Assembly (NCBI GenBank): GCA_964438025.1 | Contig: CAYTIK010000001.1 | Location: forward strand, 1-64,000 | Direction: 5' to 3' | From: GCA-002790615 sp964438025 | GTDB taxonomy: Bacteria > Patescibacteriota > Minisyncoccia > Moranbacterales > UBA2206 | DNA: 64,000 nucleotides | Part shown: positions 1 through 8,166 of the stretch, in pieces | Numbering within the stretch: the stretch's first letter is position 1 | How the letters are laid out: each line of letters starts with the position of its first letter | The notes under the pieces: generated by a model | What the model saw: only the letters and a program-made list of their open reading frames with translations | The model's database searches: none | What the model was told of the DNA's origin: nothing | Program-made: the position numbers and the translations under genes

Positions 1-988
1 AAGAAAGTTGGAAACCAATATCGTAGCGTAATAATAATGGATTAATCAATAGCATTATTCCCGCCGAAAAAATAATCGCGTTTTGCGCATTCGCCAGACG
101 CCCATTTTTCATCGCCCACAAAAGCAGTGAACCCATAATCCCCGCCCGCACCGCCGAAGCCGGAAAGCCAACCAGTAAAACAAATAAAAATATCCCCGTG
201 AGCGCAAACCAAAAAGCTTGCTTGCGCCACAATCCTAGAAAAATTCCCAAGAGCATCAGATATTCCGCAATAATCGTCACATTATATCCTGACACCGCCA
301 CGATGTGTGTCATACCAGTCCGAGAAAAATTCACTTGCATCTCTTTGGATAATTTGTCATCTCCGCCCAAAAGTAGTCCTGACAACAATCCTGATTGCGG
401 CGCCGGAATGGCTTTGTCGATATTTTTTTGCAGCCGGCTTTTTATTTTTAAAATAACCGCGTAAAATTTATTGCTTTGCTCACGCGCCATTACTTCTATC
501 TTAGCTTTCCGGCATAGATAAAAAATTCCATCTTTAGCCAGGTACATCTGATAATCAAAAGTTTCGCTCTTGGGAATTTCCAAGAGGCATTTCACCTCTA
601 ATTCGTCGCCGTAAGAATATTTTGCGAAGCCATAAATATTAATTAAAAATTTATTCTTATCCGGCGTTCTTACTGTTAAATTTTGATATTGATCCTTAAT
701 TTCCGGCTCTCGGATTATAATTGCCCAGCCACTAAATTCCGTCCCGGCTAAATTTAAATTTTCGAGCTTTTTTAATTTATTTTCCGTGAGCCAGACTCCC
801 AAAATAAAAAAACCTATAAAAAAAGCGACCACCGTCGCCTTGGGATTTTTCCAAAAAATCACCAGAATAATTATAGCCAGAACCGCTAAACTATATTGCC
901 AAAAAGAATCCAGATTTCCAAACGAACGCCAAAACACCCCGCCGATAAAACCTAAGGACAGAAATAAAAAAATGCGCGATTTACTCAC
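1..988 (-). CDS. comEC: ComEC/Rec2-type DNA uptake channel, N-terminal part
   Basis: Inner-membrane channel that moves single-stranded DNA into the cytoplasm during natural transformation. The 329 visible codons begin with hydrophobic helices, continue with an N-terminal soluble domain (about residues 70-190), and then enter the competence core: a THIVAVSGYNVTII motif near residues 226-240, then membrane helices with RAGIMG and NPLLLRYDIGFQLS, all classic ComEC signatures. The gene runs off the window, so the C-terminal part (often a metallo-beta-lactamase-like domain) is not seen. I chose the GTG at 986-988. It has no Shine-Dalgarno, but a TATAAT lies at 995-1000, only 6 nt upstream, so the message may be leaderless. 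dprA at 36.3 kb is the other competence gene in the window. Confidence 0.88.
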   Translation of the reverse strand, partial: MSKSRIFLFLSLGFIGGVFWRSFGNLDSFWQYSLAVLAIIILVIFWKNPKATVVAFFIGFFILGVWLTENKLKKLENLNLAGTEFSGWAIIIREPEIKDQYQNLTVRTPDKNKFLINIYGFAKYSYGDELEVKCLLEIPKSETFDYQMYLAKDGIFYLCRKAKIEVMAREQSNKFYAVILKIKSRLQKNIDKAIPAPQSGLLSGLLLGGDDKLSKEMQVNFSRTGMTHIVAVSGYNVTIIAEYLMLLGIFLGLWRKQAFWFALTGIFLFVLLVGFPASAVRAGIMGSLLLWAMKNGRLANAQNAIIFSAGIMLLINPLLLRYDIGFQLS

Positions 989-1002
989 GCATTTATTATA
1001 AC

Positions 1003-1040
1003 AGATAAAAAGAAAGGGTTGACGATATATCGCCAACCCT
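1003..1040 (-). terminator. Intrinsic terminator of the 131-aa gene
   Basis: A 26-bp near-perfect inverted repeat (1015-1040, arms AGGGTTG/CAACCCT) is followed on the minus strand by TTCTTTTT. It closes the upstream gene at 1068-1463 and separates it from comEC. Confidence 0.85.
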
Positions 1041-1067
1041 TCATATTGTTCTTTGATCTTTCGAATG

Positions 1068-1463
1068 CTAAATTGAAACTTCCAGTGCATTTGCTAAGGT
1101 TTTGAGTTCTTTCGCAAAGGATGCTAGAACTTGTTGTCTTATGGAATTTTCCACCGCCCTAGGCGTAATTCCTTTACCATAGAGATATGCCACATAGTGG
1201 CTACTGCCTTGTTGCCCGCTGTTCTGTAGATTTTTTTTGGCAGTATAATAGATATGGACATAATTGCCTAATTCCATAACCCGGGCGACGTAGCAGTGCC
1301 CTGCTGGCGTTGGAATTTCACATTTTCCAACTGCGAGCAGCACTGTGCGCATTTTTTCATCAAATGCATAAATGGAAAGATTCTTCTTTAGAAATTCAAC
1401 TGGGTTTTTGTCTCCACACAATTCAGTCGCAATTCCATTGCCTAGTTCTAACAAAATATACAT
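1068..1463 (-). CDS. Hypothetical protein, 131 aa
   Basis: I do not recognise this family. It is a soluble-looking protein with no signal peptide or membrane helix. The middle is a beta-rich region containing CYVARVMELGNYVHIYYTAKK, and the C-terminus (about 100-131) looks like an amphipathic helix. The ATG is preceded by a perfect AAGGAGGAGG ribosome site 8 nt upstream, and an intrinsic terminator follows, so it is very probably a real single gene. It starts just 15 bp after the broken DUF167 frame ends, so the two may be co-transcribed. The strong ribosome site is shared with several other small unknown genes in the window. Confidence 0.75.
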   Translation of the reverse strand: MYILLELGNGIATELCGDKNPVEFLKKNLSIYAFDEKMRTVLLAVGKCEIPTPAGHCYVARVMELGNYVHIYYTAKKNLQNSGQQGSSHYVAYLYGKGITPRAVENSIRQQVLASFAKELKTLANALEVSI

Positions 1464-1478
1464 TTTAGCACCTCCTCC

Positions 1479-1697
1479 TTATAGGATTTCGATCATTTTT
1501 GTTCTGGCGGTTCTGCCGCCAATGATTGATAAGGAACCTTTAGGAATCTTAAAATACTCCGCTAATAATCATATTAGCATTTCATTCGCCTGGTTGTCAA
1601 CCGGCGGCGCCGTGATTTTAACTTTATATTCTCCTTCGGAAATTTTCTGCACCTCGTTCCGGCTCGACCGCGGAGACACTTTGACGTAAATTCTCAT
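1479..1697 (-). pseudogene. DUF167 (YggU) family protein with in-frame TGA
   Basis: The frame reads MRIYVKVSPRSSRNEV and later ITAPPVDNQANEMLI, then a TGA at 1569-1571 (codon 43), then LLAEYFKIPKGSLSIIGG to a TAA at 1479. Both halves match the DUF167/YggU fold in order and spacing, and the full frame is 72 codons, the normal family length. The stop falls where the family usually has a polar residue before the LLAEYF-type helix. An AGA or CGA codon would need one base change to become TGA. Other genes here (nrdD, ftsZ, leuS) have no internal TGA, so genome-wide recoding is unlikely. A nonsense mutation or a base error is the simplest reading. It lies just downstream of nrdG. Confidence 0.72.
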
Positions 1698-1704
1698 AAA
1701 AAAT

Positions 1705-2400
1705 TTATTTTCTAATACCTACTTGGCCAAAATATTTTTCAATTTTGGTTTTTATTTTTTCTAAATCAATCTTTTTTCCTTTGGTTTTTTTCTTGAGTTT
1801 AGGGTCCAAAATCTTCAATTCCCGATATTCCTGCAAATAATAGTTCCGCGTTCCACTAATCCATTCGGCGATGGCCAAAAAATCTTTTTCCATATGAATT
1901 CCCGGCACCACTGTGGTACGAAATTCATAAGGTACACGGGAATTTCTAATCAGATCTACACTTAATTTTATCCGTTCTTTGTCGCCCTTCACGCCGGTGG
2001 TTTGGTCATATTTTTTCAACTGATTCTTAATATCCATCGCGACAAAATCCAGCAATTTTAAGTCTAAAAGTTTTTTCAGCACATCCGGCCGCGTGCCATT
2101 GGTATCCAATTTCACCAAAAATCCCAATCTTTTTATTTTTTGGATAAAATTTACTAGATCCGGCTGAATAGTCGGTTCCCCGCCAGTGATACAGACTCCT
2201 TCAAGTTTCCCCTGGCGTTTTTTGAGAAAATCTAAAAATTCCTTTTCCAAAACGTTGTGAGCTGTAAACTGGGAATTAAGAACTAGCCCAGGATTATGGC
2301 AAAAGGGGCAGCGAAAACTGCAACCCACCGTAAAAACCGTCGCGGCTAATTTCCCCGGATAATCAATCAAGGTCAATCTTTGAAATCCTCCCAAAATCAT
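1705..2400 (-). CDS. nrdG: Anaerobic ribonucleotide reductase activating radical-SAM protein
   Basis: Radical SAM enzyme that installs the glycyl radical on class III reductase NrdD. The 4Fe-4S binding motif CxxxCxxC is at Cys27, Cys31 and Cys34 (CSFRCPFC), close after the N-terminal GGFQRLTLIDYPGK typical of the NrdG/PflA-like family. A glycine-rich SAM-binding segment, CITGGEPT, lies near residues 70-77. At 231 aa it is longer than E. coli NrdG and resembles the NrdG2-type activases common in anaerobes. It lies 70 bp downstream of nrdD on the same strand, so one operon nrdR-nrdD-nrdG is likely. Confidence 0.93.
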   Translation of the reverse strand: MILGGFQRLTLIDYPGKLAATVFTVGCSFRCPFCHNPGLVLNSQFTAHNVLEKEFLDFLKKRQGKLEGVCITGGEPTIQPDLVNFIQKIKRLGFLVKLDTNGTRPDVLKKLLDLKLLDFVAMDIKNQLKKYDQTTGVKGDKERIKLSVDLIRNSRVPYEFRTTVVPGIHMEKDFLAIAEWISGTRNYYLQEYRELKILDPKLKKKTKGKKIDLEKIKTKIEKYFGQVGIRK

Positions 2401-2470
2401 AATTTAAAATAATTCGGGACGGCACCGCCAGAATGGCAGAGTCGCCCCGCTATCTTTTTATTTAACTGCT

Positions 2471-4636
2471 TTAGCAGTTGGCTTCTTCCGCTACTGCGAA
2501 TTCTTTGCGGTCATTATATTCGGCTCTTTTCCCCTTGTTCCATTGCTCCACCGGGCGGATATAGCCCACCACGCGGGAATAAACTTCGGTTTTCTGTTCT
2601 ACTACGCACTTGGGACAGGTGTAATGTTCGCCGGAAAGATAGCCATGCACCGGGCAAACACTGAAAGTCGGCGTGAGGGTAAAATACGGCAAGGCGTAAT
2701 TTTCCGCAATTTTCCGGACCAGTTTCTTAGTAGTTTCAGTGTCCATGATTCTTTCGCCTAAAAAGCCATGCAGCACTGTCCCACCGGTATATTTCGTCTG
2801 CAAATTATCTTGGAGTTCCAACGCTTCAAAAATATCTTCCGTATGGCCAACAGGCAATTGAGAAGAATTGGTGTAGTAAGGCTCGCCGCCTTCCTGCTTA
2901 ACAATTTTGTCGTTGGCAAAAATTATTTGCGGATATCTTTCTTTATCTATTTTCGCTAAACGATAGGAAGTGCCTTCAGCCGGCGTGGCTTCCAGATTGA
3001 ATAGATTGCCAGTTTCTTTCTGATAACTAATAATCCTGTCGCGCATATGTTCCAAAATTTCTTTGGCTATTTTTTGTCCAGCCTTGGTAGTAATGTCTGT
3101 TCCTAATAAATTCAGCAGCGCTTCGTTCATGCCAATCAGCCCAATAGTGGAAAAGTGATTGCCCCAATAATGTCCGCGGCGTATTTTGATAGCGCCTAAA
3201 TAAAATTTTGTATAAGGATACAAACCTTTTTCCGTTAAATTTTCCACTAATTTTCTTTTAGTTTCCAAGCTTTCCTTAGCCAGATCCATTAAAATATCCA
3301 GCCGCTGAAAAAATTCTTTCTTATTTTTTGAGAGATATCCGAGTCGCGGCATATTGATTGTTACCACTCCAACTGAACCGGTCAGCGGATTAGCACCAAA
3401 AAGTCCTCCGCCTCTTTTGTGCAGTTCACGATTATCTAATCGTAGCCGGCAGCACATAGATCTAGCATCATCTGGATCCATATCGGAATTGACAAAATTA
3501 GCGAAGTAAGGAATGCCGTATTTAGCCGTCATTTCCCAAATCGGATCAAAGCGCTTATCGTCCCAATCAAAATTTTTCCCGATATTATAAGTTGGGATGG
3601 GAAAAGTAAAAATCCGTCCATTGGCATCTCCAGCCGTCATTACTTCCGCAAATGCCCGGTTGATCATATTCATCTCTTCCTGAAAATCTTTGTAAGTTTC
3701 TTTTTGGGGTACGCCGCCAACAATTACCGCTTCGCTGGCTAAATTTTTGGGAGGCGTAATGTCTAAAGTAATATTGGAAAATGGCGTTTGAAAACCCACC
3801 CGCGTCGCAACATTCATATTAAAAACAAATGATTGAATTTCTTGTTTTACTTTTTCATAAGGCAATTTGTCCGAACGGATGAACGGCGCTAAAAGTGTAT
3901 CGAAATTGGAAAAAGCTTGCGCTCCAGCAACTTCACCCTGGAGAGTATAAATAAAATTAACCATCTGTCCTAATGCCGAACCAAAATGCTTGGCTGGCTT
4001 ACACGCTACTTTGCCGGCTACTCCGGTAAATCCTCGGCGCAACAAATCTTGTAAATCCCAGCCGCAGCAATAAGCCGCCACTAACTGCAAATCATGGATA
4101 TGGAAATCACCACTTTCGTGCGCTTCGCGGATATCTTTGGAATAAACTCGATTCATCCAATAATTGGAACTGACAATAGAAGAAACGTAATTATTGAGCC
4201 CCTGCAAGGAATACGCCATATTGGCATTTTCTTTGACCTTCCAGTCAATTTCCTGGATGTATTTATCCACCAAACTTACCGCCTCTTTTAAAGACTCTTC
4301 AGTTTCCCGAATTTTTCGATGTTGTTCACGATAAAGGATATAGGCTTTAGCTGTTTCTTCAAAATCCAAAACCATCAAAACCCTTTCCACCAAATCCTGG
4401 ATTTCTTCAATTTTTGGGATAGAACCTTTTTTGTAATTTTTATTGAGCAATTGGACAACTTTTTCACCGACTCTTTGGGCATCCTTGTGGTTGCCTTCTC
4501 CGGTTGCTGCCAAAGCTTTGCCAACCGCTTTGGTAATTTTTCTAGGATTGAAAGTCACTATATCTCCGTTCCTTTTTACGACTTTCTTGACTTGATTTTT
4601 TATTTTCACTTTCTTTTTCTTTTTGTTTCGCGCCAT
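2471..4636 (-). CDS. nrdD: Anaerobic ribonucleoside-triphosphate reductase (class III)
   Basis: Reduces ribonucleoside triphosphates to deoxyribonucleotides without oxygen, using a glycyl radical. The N-terminal ATP-cone (about residues 14-105) senses ATP/dATP. The catalytic ten-stranded barrel follows, with HDLQLVAAYCCGWD near 180, MCCRL near 396 and a FSTIGLIGMNEAL segment. The C-terminal zinc site uses CPVHG and CPKC, and the radical loop RVVGYI places the radical glycine at about residue 691. The basic N-terminus (KKKKKVKIKNQVKK) is probably a short extension. The gene lies 153 bp downstream of nrdR and upstream of nrdG. As the only ribonucleotide reductase in the window it points to anaerobic growth. 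Confidence 0.96.
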   Translation of the reverse strand: MARNKKKKKVKIKNQVKKVVKRNGDIVTFNPRKITKAVGKALAATGEGNHKDAQRVGEKVVQLLNKNYKKGSIPKIEEIQDLVERVLMVLDFEETAKAYILYREQHRKIRETEESLKEAVSLVDKYIQEIDWKVKENANMAYSLQGLNNYVSSIVSSNYWMNRVYSKDIREAHESGDFHIHDLQLVAAYCCGWDLQDLLRRGFTGVAGKVACKPAKHFGSALGQMVNFIYTLQGEVAGAQAFSNFDTLLAPFIRSDKLPYEKVKQEIQSFVFNMNVATRVGFQTPFSNITLDITPPKNLASEAVIVGGVPQKETYKDFQEEMNMINRAFAEVMTAGDANGRIFTFPIPTYNIGKNFDWDDKRFDPIWEMTAKYGIPYFANFVNSDMDPDDARSMCCRLRLDNRELHKRGGGLFGANPLTGSVGVVTINMPRLGYLSKNKKEFFQRLDILMDLAKESLETKRKLVENLTEKGLYPYTKFYLGAIKIRRGHYWGNHFSTIGLIGMNEALLNLLGTDITTKAGQKIAKEILEHMRDRIISYQKETGNLFNLEATPAEGTSYRLAKIDKERYPQIIFANDKIVKQEGGEPYYTNSSQLPVGHTEDIFEALELQDNLQTKYTGGTVLHGFLGERIMDTETTKKLVRKIAENYALPYFTLTPTFSVCPVHGYLSGEHYTCPKCVVEQKTEVYSRVVGYIRPVEQWNKGKRAEYNDRKEFAVAEEANC

Positions 4637-4789
4637 AATTGTCTCTGGAATTTGCCCCGCACAAACTCATTATTTAAAATTATTTATTGCTCATTTTCTT
4701 TATCGGCCGCTCATTAAACACGCCCGGACTCAAATGTTCCTTCAGATACCGGCTTGGCTAAATTTATAAAAAATTAGTAAAAATTCTGA

Positions 4790-5242
4790 TCATTCTTTAT
4801 CTAGTAAGTCCAATTCCTTTTTAAAACTCTCAATACTCCCGAAAGACTTATAGACGCTGGCAAAACGCACATAAGCCACTTCATCTAATTCTTTAAGTTT
4901 CTTAAGAACAATTTTGCCTATTTCCCGAGTGGACACTTCGAGTTTTTCCAGGGCGCTGATTTCATATTCGATATCGCCCATCAATTTAATTATTTTTTCT
5001 TCAGATACCGGTCTTTTTACCAGAGCTCGACGGATGCCATTTTCAATTTTGCTTTTATCATAATCAACTTTTTCTCCATTCTTTTTTACAATCGTAAGGC
5101 GCAAAAGTTCCACCTCTTCATAGGTAGAAAAACGCGCATTACATTTCTCGCATTCTCTCCGCCGGCGGGTAATCTTACCTTCATTGGTTTCCCGCGAATC
5201 TACGACTTTAGTTTCTGTATTATTACAAAATGGACAGTTCAT
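4790..5242 (-). CDS. nrdR: Transcriptional repressor NrdR
   Basis: Represses ribonucleotide reductase genes when dATP/ATP ratios are high. The N-terminal zinc ribbon has CPFC near residues 3-6 and CEKC near 31-34, followed by an ATP-cone (about 49-139) starting LTIVKKNGEKVDYD. The 150-aa length is normal for the family. It is the first gene of the likely nrdR-nrdD-nrdG operon. A palindromic NrdR-box-like site sits 95 bp upstream at 5337-5358, next to a TATAAT, consistent with autoregulation and control of the reductase. Confidence 0.96.
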   Translation of the reverse strand: MNCPFCNNTETKVVDSRETNEGKITRRRRECEKCNARFSTYEEVELLRLTIVKKNGEKVDYDKSKIENGIRRALVKRPVSEEKIIKLMGDIEYEISALEKLEVSTREIGKIVLKKLKELDEVAYVRFASVYKSFGSIESFKKELDLLDKE

Positions 5243-5336
5243 AAAATTAAGTTAAAAGTCTATCAAATTTATAAAGTTCATAAAGCTTATTTATTTTTTA
5301 CTTTATAGATTTTCGACTTTAAAGACTTTACGGACT

Positions 5337-5377
5337 TATATACTATATATAGTATATATTGATACAATTATAGCACA
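5337..5377 (-). promoter_or_regulatory. Putative NrdR box and -10 element
   Basis: The perfect 22-bp palindrome at 5337-5358 has the core ACTATATATAGT, close to the NrdR-box consensus acaCwAtATaTwGtgt. A TATAAT on the minus strand (within 5371-5377) lies just upstream, so a bound repressor would sit at the transcription start. Only one clear box is visible, while NrdR sites usually come in pairs. Confidence 0.6.
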
Positions 5378-5431
5378 ATTGAAAAACCTGCCAAGGGGCA
5401 GATTTTAAGCCAAAATTCGGGGTTATCCACA

Positions 5432-5560
5432 CCTCGCACTAACTTTGCACTGCGCCAAAGGCGCGAAACAAAGAGTACTCCATTTATTTTTTTAGCTTAC
5501 CTTAAAAACAACACCTACTGATTTTAAATTATTATATTAAGGTGCAAAGTTAGTGCGAGG
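5432..5560. mobile_element. 129-bp miniature inverted-repeat element
   Basis: The ends are a perfect 19-bp inverted repeat, CCTCGCACTAACTTTGCAC at 5432-5450 and its complement at 5542-5560. CACA flanks both sides (5428-5431 and 5561-5564), a possible 4-bp target duplication. The interior is AT-rich with a small GCGCC-AAA-GGCGC hairpin and no gene. The first 14 bases of the terminal repeat match those of the GIY-YIG element at 50336-50627, so this may be a non-autonomous relative. The rest of the 5243-5593 intergenic region holds only the NrdR box and AT-rich sequence with a loose 9-bp repeat of AAGTC. Confidence 0.6.
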
Positions 5561-5593
5561 CACAGGGCACAGCGTAAGGTTCTGTTTTTAAAA

Positions 5594-6676
5594 CTACTCT
5601 TCCCCCAAATTCGGTTTGTCTAAAAGTTCTGGTTCGATAACTTTTTCGCTTTGCGTAATTTTCGCCATGTCCCTATCCAGTTTTCCCAATTCCTTGTAAG
5701 CATTATTATAACTATTAAAAGTTGTCTGCAGATTATCACCAATTTTTTTCATAAAACTGTCGAAATTTAAAGCGTGCTTTTTCAATTTTTCCACATTCGC
5801 AATGACTTCTTTGGCATTTTCTTCGATCTCCATCGCCCGCAAGCCCTGTAGCACCGTCTGCAAATAAGCTAGGAACGAGGTGGGCGAAACAATGATCACG
5901 TGTTTGTCCCGGAAAGCGTATTCAATCATGCTCCGCGTATCGATTTTTACCGTTCCGACTTTATTGACCAACAAATCATAATAAATCGCTTCGGAAGGGA
6001 TGAACATAAAAGCAAAATCCATCGTTTTTTCTTCCGGCTTGATATATTTGGAAGTTTCGTCGATGCGATTCTTTAAATCCTGTTTAAAACTTTTTTCCAA
6101 ATCTTCCCGTTCGCTGCCCGCCGCAGTATTCAGGATCCGCTCGTAATTTTCCAGTGAAAATTTGGAATCAATGGGAATGACTTTTTCTTTGACAAAAACC
6201 ACCGCATCCACGATGGAACCATCTTTAAATTCATACTGCATCTTATAGGAACCCGGCGGCAACACATTTTTCAAAGTTTCTTCGAGAAAATATTCACCCA
6301 AGATGCCCCGCTGCTTCGGATTTTTCAAGATATCTTGCAAATTCTGCAGCTGTGCGGAAAAGTTGATGACTTGTTTGTTAGTATCATCCAATTTGGTCAG
6401 TTTTTCCGTAATATCGGAAATTAATTTGGACGATTGGCTACTGATGCTCTGGATGGTCCGATTGACATTAAATAGCTGGCTTTGATTGGCCTGATGAGTT
6501 TCTTTGAGTTTACTGTCCATCACTTCCCGCAGCCGTTCATTCTGGCCGCTCAAGTTAGAAATTTTTTCCATGAGAATCGTCATCCGTTCATCCTTGTTAG
6601 AATCTTTTTTAGTCAAAAGTAAAAAGATTACTGTCCCAATTCCCAAAATCAAAATTATTAAAAGTATTGTTTGCAT
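5594..6676 (-). CDS. rmuC: RmuC family protein
   Basis: RmuC proteins are membrane-anchored and limit DNA inversions at short inverted repeats; their biochemistry is poorly known. One N-terminal membrane helix (residues 2-21) is followed by a coiled coil (about 30-115, rich in Gln, Ser and Lys). The conserved core starts at about residue 115 with NPKQRGILGEYFLEETL and contains PIDSKF and FAFMFIPSEAIYYDLL, all diagnostic. The length of 360 aa fits shorter family members. It lies near the R-M genes and lexA but has its own spacing (31 bp from the MutH-like gene end), so co-transcription is possible. The abundance of palindromic repeats in this chromosome makes an inversion-limiting protein of interest. 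Confidence 0.9.
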   Translation of the reverse strand: MQTILLIILILGIGTVIFLLLTKKDSNKDERMTILMEKISNLSGQNERLREVMDSKLKETHQANQSQLFNVNRTIQSISSQSSKLISDITEKLTKLDDTNKQVINFSAQLQNLQDILKNPKQRGILGEYFLEETLKNVLPPGSYKMQYEFKDGSIVDAVVFVKEKVIPIDSKFSLENYERILNTAAGSEREDLEKSFKQDLKNRIDETSKYIKPEEKTMDFAFMFIPSEAIYYDLLVNKVGTVKIDTRSMIEYAFRDKHVIIVSPTSFLAYLQTVLQGLRAMEIEENAKEVIANVEKLKKHALNFDSFMKKIGDNLQTTFNSYNNAYKELGKLDRDMAKITQSEKVIEPELLDKPNLGEE

Positions 6677-6707
6677 AAAAAAATTTTAACTTAAAATATT
6701 ATAAATT

Positions 6708-7328
6708 TTATGATGCTATTTCAAAAATCTTTTTCACCAAAGAAGTTCTTGCGTAAAAAGCTCGACTGGTTGAGCCATGGCCGGATCCCTTAGTTCTGGC
6801 CTGTATCCATTTTCCGTCTTTACCCGTTAAACTTTTAAAACCCTTCTTGATTAATTTTTCTCTAATAAAATCATAATCGGCCTTAATTTCTTTAATTAAT
6901 TCATCGTCCTCGGCAAAATCTAAGCTGGCAACTTTTATTAATTCCCCGCTATCTGAATTCTTACCATGCCACATTACCGCACAAAAAACCATCGATTTTA
7001 GTTTTGCCCAACAATGACTTTCAAAAAAAGAGTGTTCCTTTAGTTCTTTAGGATTTATCATTGTAATTGCCATTGTTTCTTTTGGAACTAGTTTGTTTTT
7101 AACTTCATGAAAACTAACCGATTTTAGCTCATATGAAAGACCATTCGGCGCTTTGGAAACATTGGTTTCTAATCCCGCTAATCTTTCCAAAACCAATCCC
7201 TTCCAACCCTTGTTTTGTTTTCCAGTCTCATAAGTCGTTATCTTGTGTTGCAAGGCAAGTTTTCTCAAATCTTTTCCAAGATGTTTTTTCAAATTCTTTA
7301 TAGCCGTTGCTCTTGTTATTATTTTCAT
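6708..7328 (-). CDS. MutH/Sau3AI-like Type II restriction endonuclease
   Basis: Likely the endonuclease of a GATC-specific restriction-modification system. It shares the MutH layout: KGWKGLVLERLAG (Glu48, aligning with MutH GWVGMLLE), then GLSYELKSVSF with Glu67 and Lys69 of the D-(E/D)xK site, PKETMAITMINP (aligning with PLETTFVCVAPL), and a C-terminal SRAFYARTSLVKKIF (aligning with RGFYLKKNFTSALL). The Asp that precedes ELK in MutH seems absent; the segment reads KAPNG, with Asn62 nearest. The start codon overlaps the methylase stop by 4 nt (ATGA), so the two are translationally coupled. Specificity is inferred from the neighbour, not from this protein alone. Confidence 0.8.
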   Translation of the reverse strand: MKIITRATAIKNLKKHLGKDLRKLALQHKITTYETGKQNKGWKGLVLERLAGLETNVSKAPNGLSYELKSVSFHEVKNKLVPKETMAITMINPKELKEHSFFESHCWAKLKSMVFCAVMWHGKNSDSGELIKVASLDFAEDDELIKEIKADYDFIREKLIKKGFKSLTGKDGKWIQARTKGSGHGSTSRAFYARTSLVKKIFEIAS

Positions 7329-8143
7329 TTTTTTAATTGCTTAAATCTTTTAACTGATAAATCTAAATATTTCTTTTCCATATCAATTCCAATAAATTTT
7401 CTACCGTTCATAATCGCCGCAATTCCAGTTGTTGAACTTCCAGCAAAAGGGTCAAGAATAACATCGTTTTTATCGGTACTAGCCAAAACAATTCTCCTTA
7501 ACAAATCCAAAGGTTTTTGGGTTGGGTGTTTTCCAAAAATTTTTTCAGCTGTTTTTGGTGTTCCCATTGCCCAAACACTTCTCATTTGCAATCCTGGTTT
7601 TTTTAGGAAATCTTCAGGCCAACTTCCATTTTTCATTAAAGCATAATTAAATTTATGCTTTGCTTTTTCTTCTTTTCTCGCCCAGATTAAAGTTTCATGG
7701 CTAGCTGTAAAATAACGGCAACTTAAATTTGGCGAGGCATTCGGTTTAAACCAAGCTATGTCATTCAATATTTTATATCTGGCTCTCTGTAAAGCATAGC
7801 CACATTTATAGATTGAATGATATGTTCCACTAATCCAAATTGCTCCATTTTCTTTTAAAACTCTTTTACAAGCTTTGATCCATTTTAGATGAAATTCAAA
7901 ATCAGCCTCAACGCCATTACTTACATCCCAATCTCCTTTATTCACGCTTACCATTTTTCCAGCATGAACTGTAAAACCACCGTTAGAAAGATGATAAGGC
8001 GGATCGGCAAAAATCATATCTATTGAATTTTCGGGTAATTGCTCCAGTATTTTCAAGCAATCTTCTTTATACAAAACAAAATTATCCTTTTGGAAAAAAG
8101 GTTTTTCTTTTATTGAAGTTAGGATTTTTTTATTTTGAACCAT
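7325..8143 (-). CDS. DNA adenine methyltransferase, DpnA-like (GATC?)
   Basis: N6-adenine methylase of the beta class. The catalytic motif DPPY is at residues 47-50, in the context DPPYHLSNGGF and then KGDWD, which strongly resembles M.DpnA/DpnIIB. The SAM-binding motif DPFAGSSTTG comes near the C-terminus, as expected when the catalytic motif precedes it. HPTQKPLDLL is also family-typical. It protects the host DNA from the overlapping MutH/Sau3AI-like nuclease. GATC as target is inferred from the pairing of a DpnA-like methylase with a MutH-type nuclease. The next gene upstream (DUF3467) is 23 bp away on the same strand. Confidence 0.9.
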   Translation of the reverse strand: MVQNKKILTSIKEKPFFQKDNFVLYKEDCLKILEQLPENSIDMIFADPPYHLSNGGFTVHAGKMVSVNKGDWDVSNGVEADFEFHLKWIKACKRVLKENGAIWISGTYHSIYKCGYALQRARYKILNDIAWFKPNASPNLSCRYFTASHETLIWARKEEKAKHKFNYALMKNGSWPEDFLKKPGLQMRSVWAMGTPKTAEKIFGKHPTQKPLDLLRRIVLASTDKNDVILDPFAGSSTTGIAAIMNGRKFIGIDMEKKYLDLSVKRFKQLKK

Positions 8144-8166
8144 GAGTGCTTTTTTTACATTTATAA

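Noticed and set aside
1569..1571. TGA recoded as an amino acid (as in Gracilibacteria/SR1)
   Set aside because: Long conserved genes such as nrdD, ftsZ, topA and leuS contain no internal TGA, and several end in TGA, for instance the first methylase. A single case does not support a changed code.
5337..5358. parS or other partition site
   Set aside because: The palindrome is at nrdR and fits the NrdR box. No TGTTTCACGTGAAACA-like site was seen near parA-parB or elsewhere.
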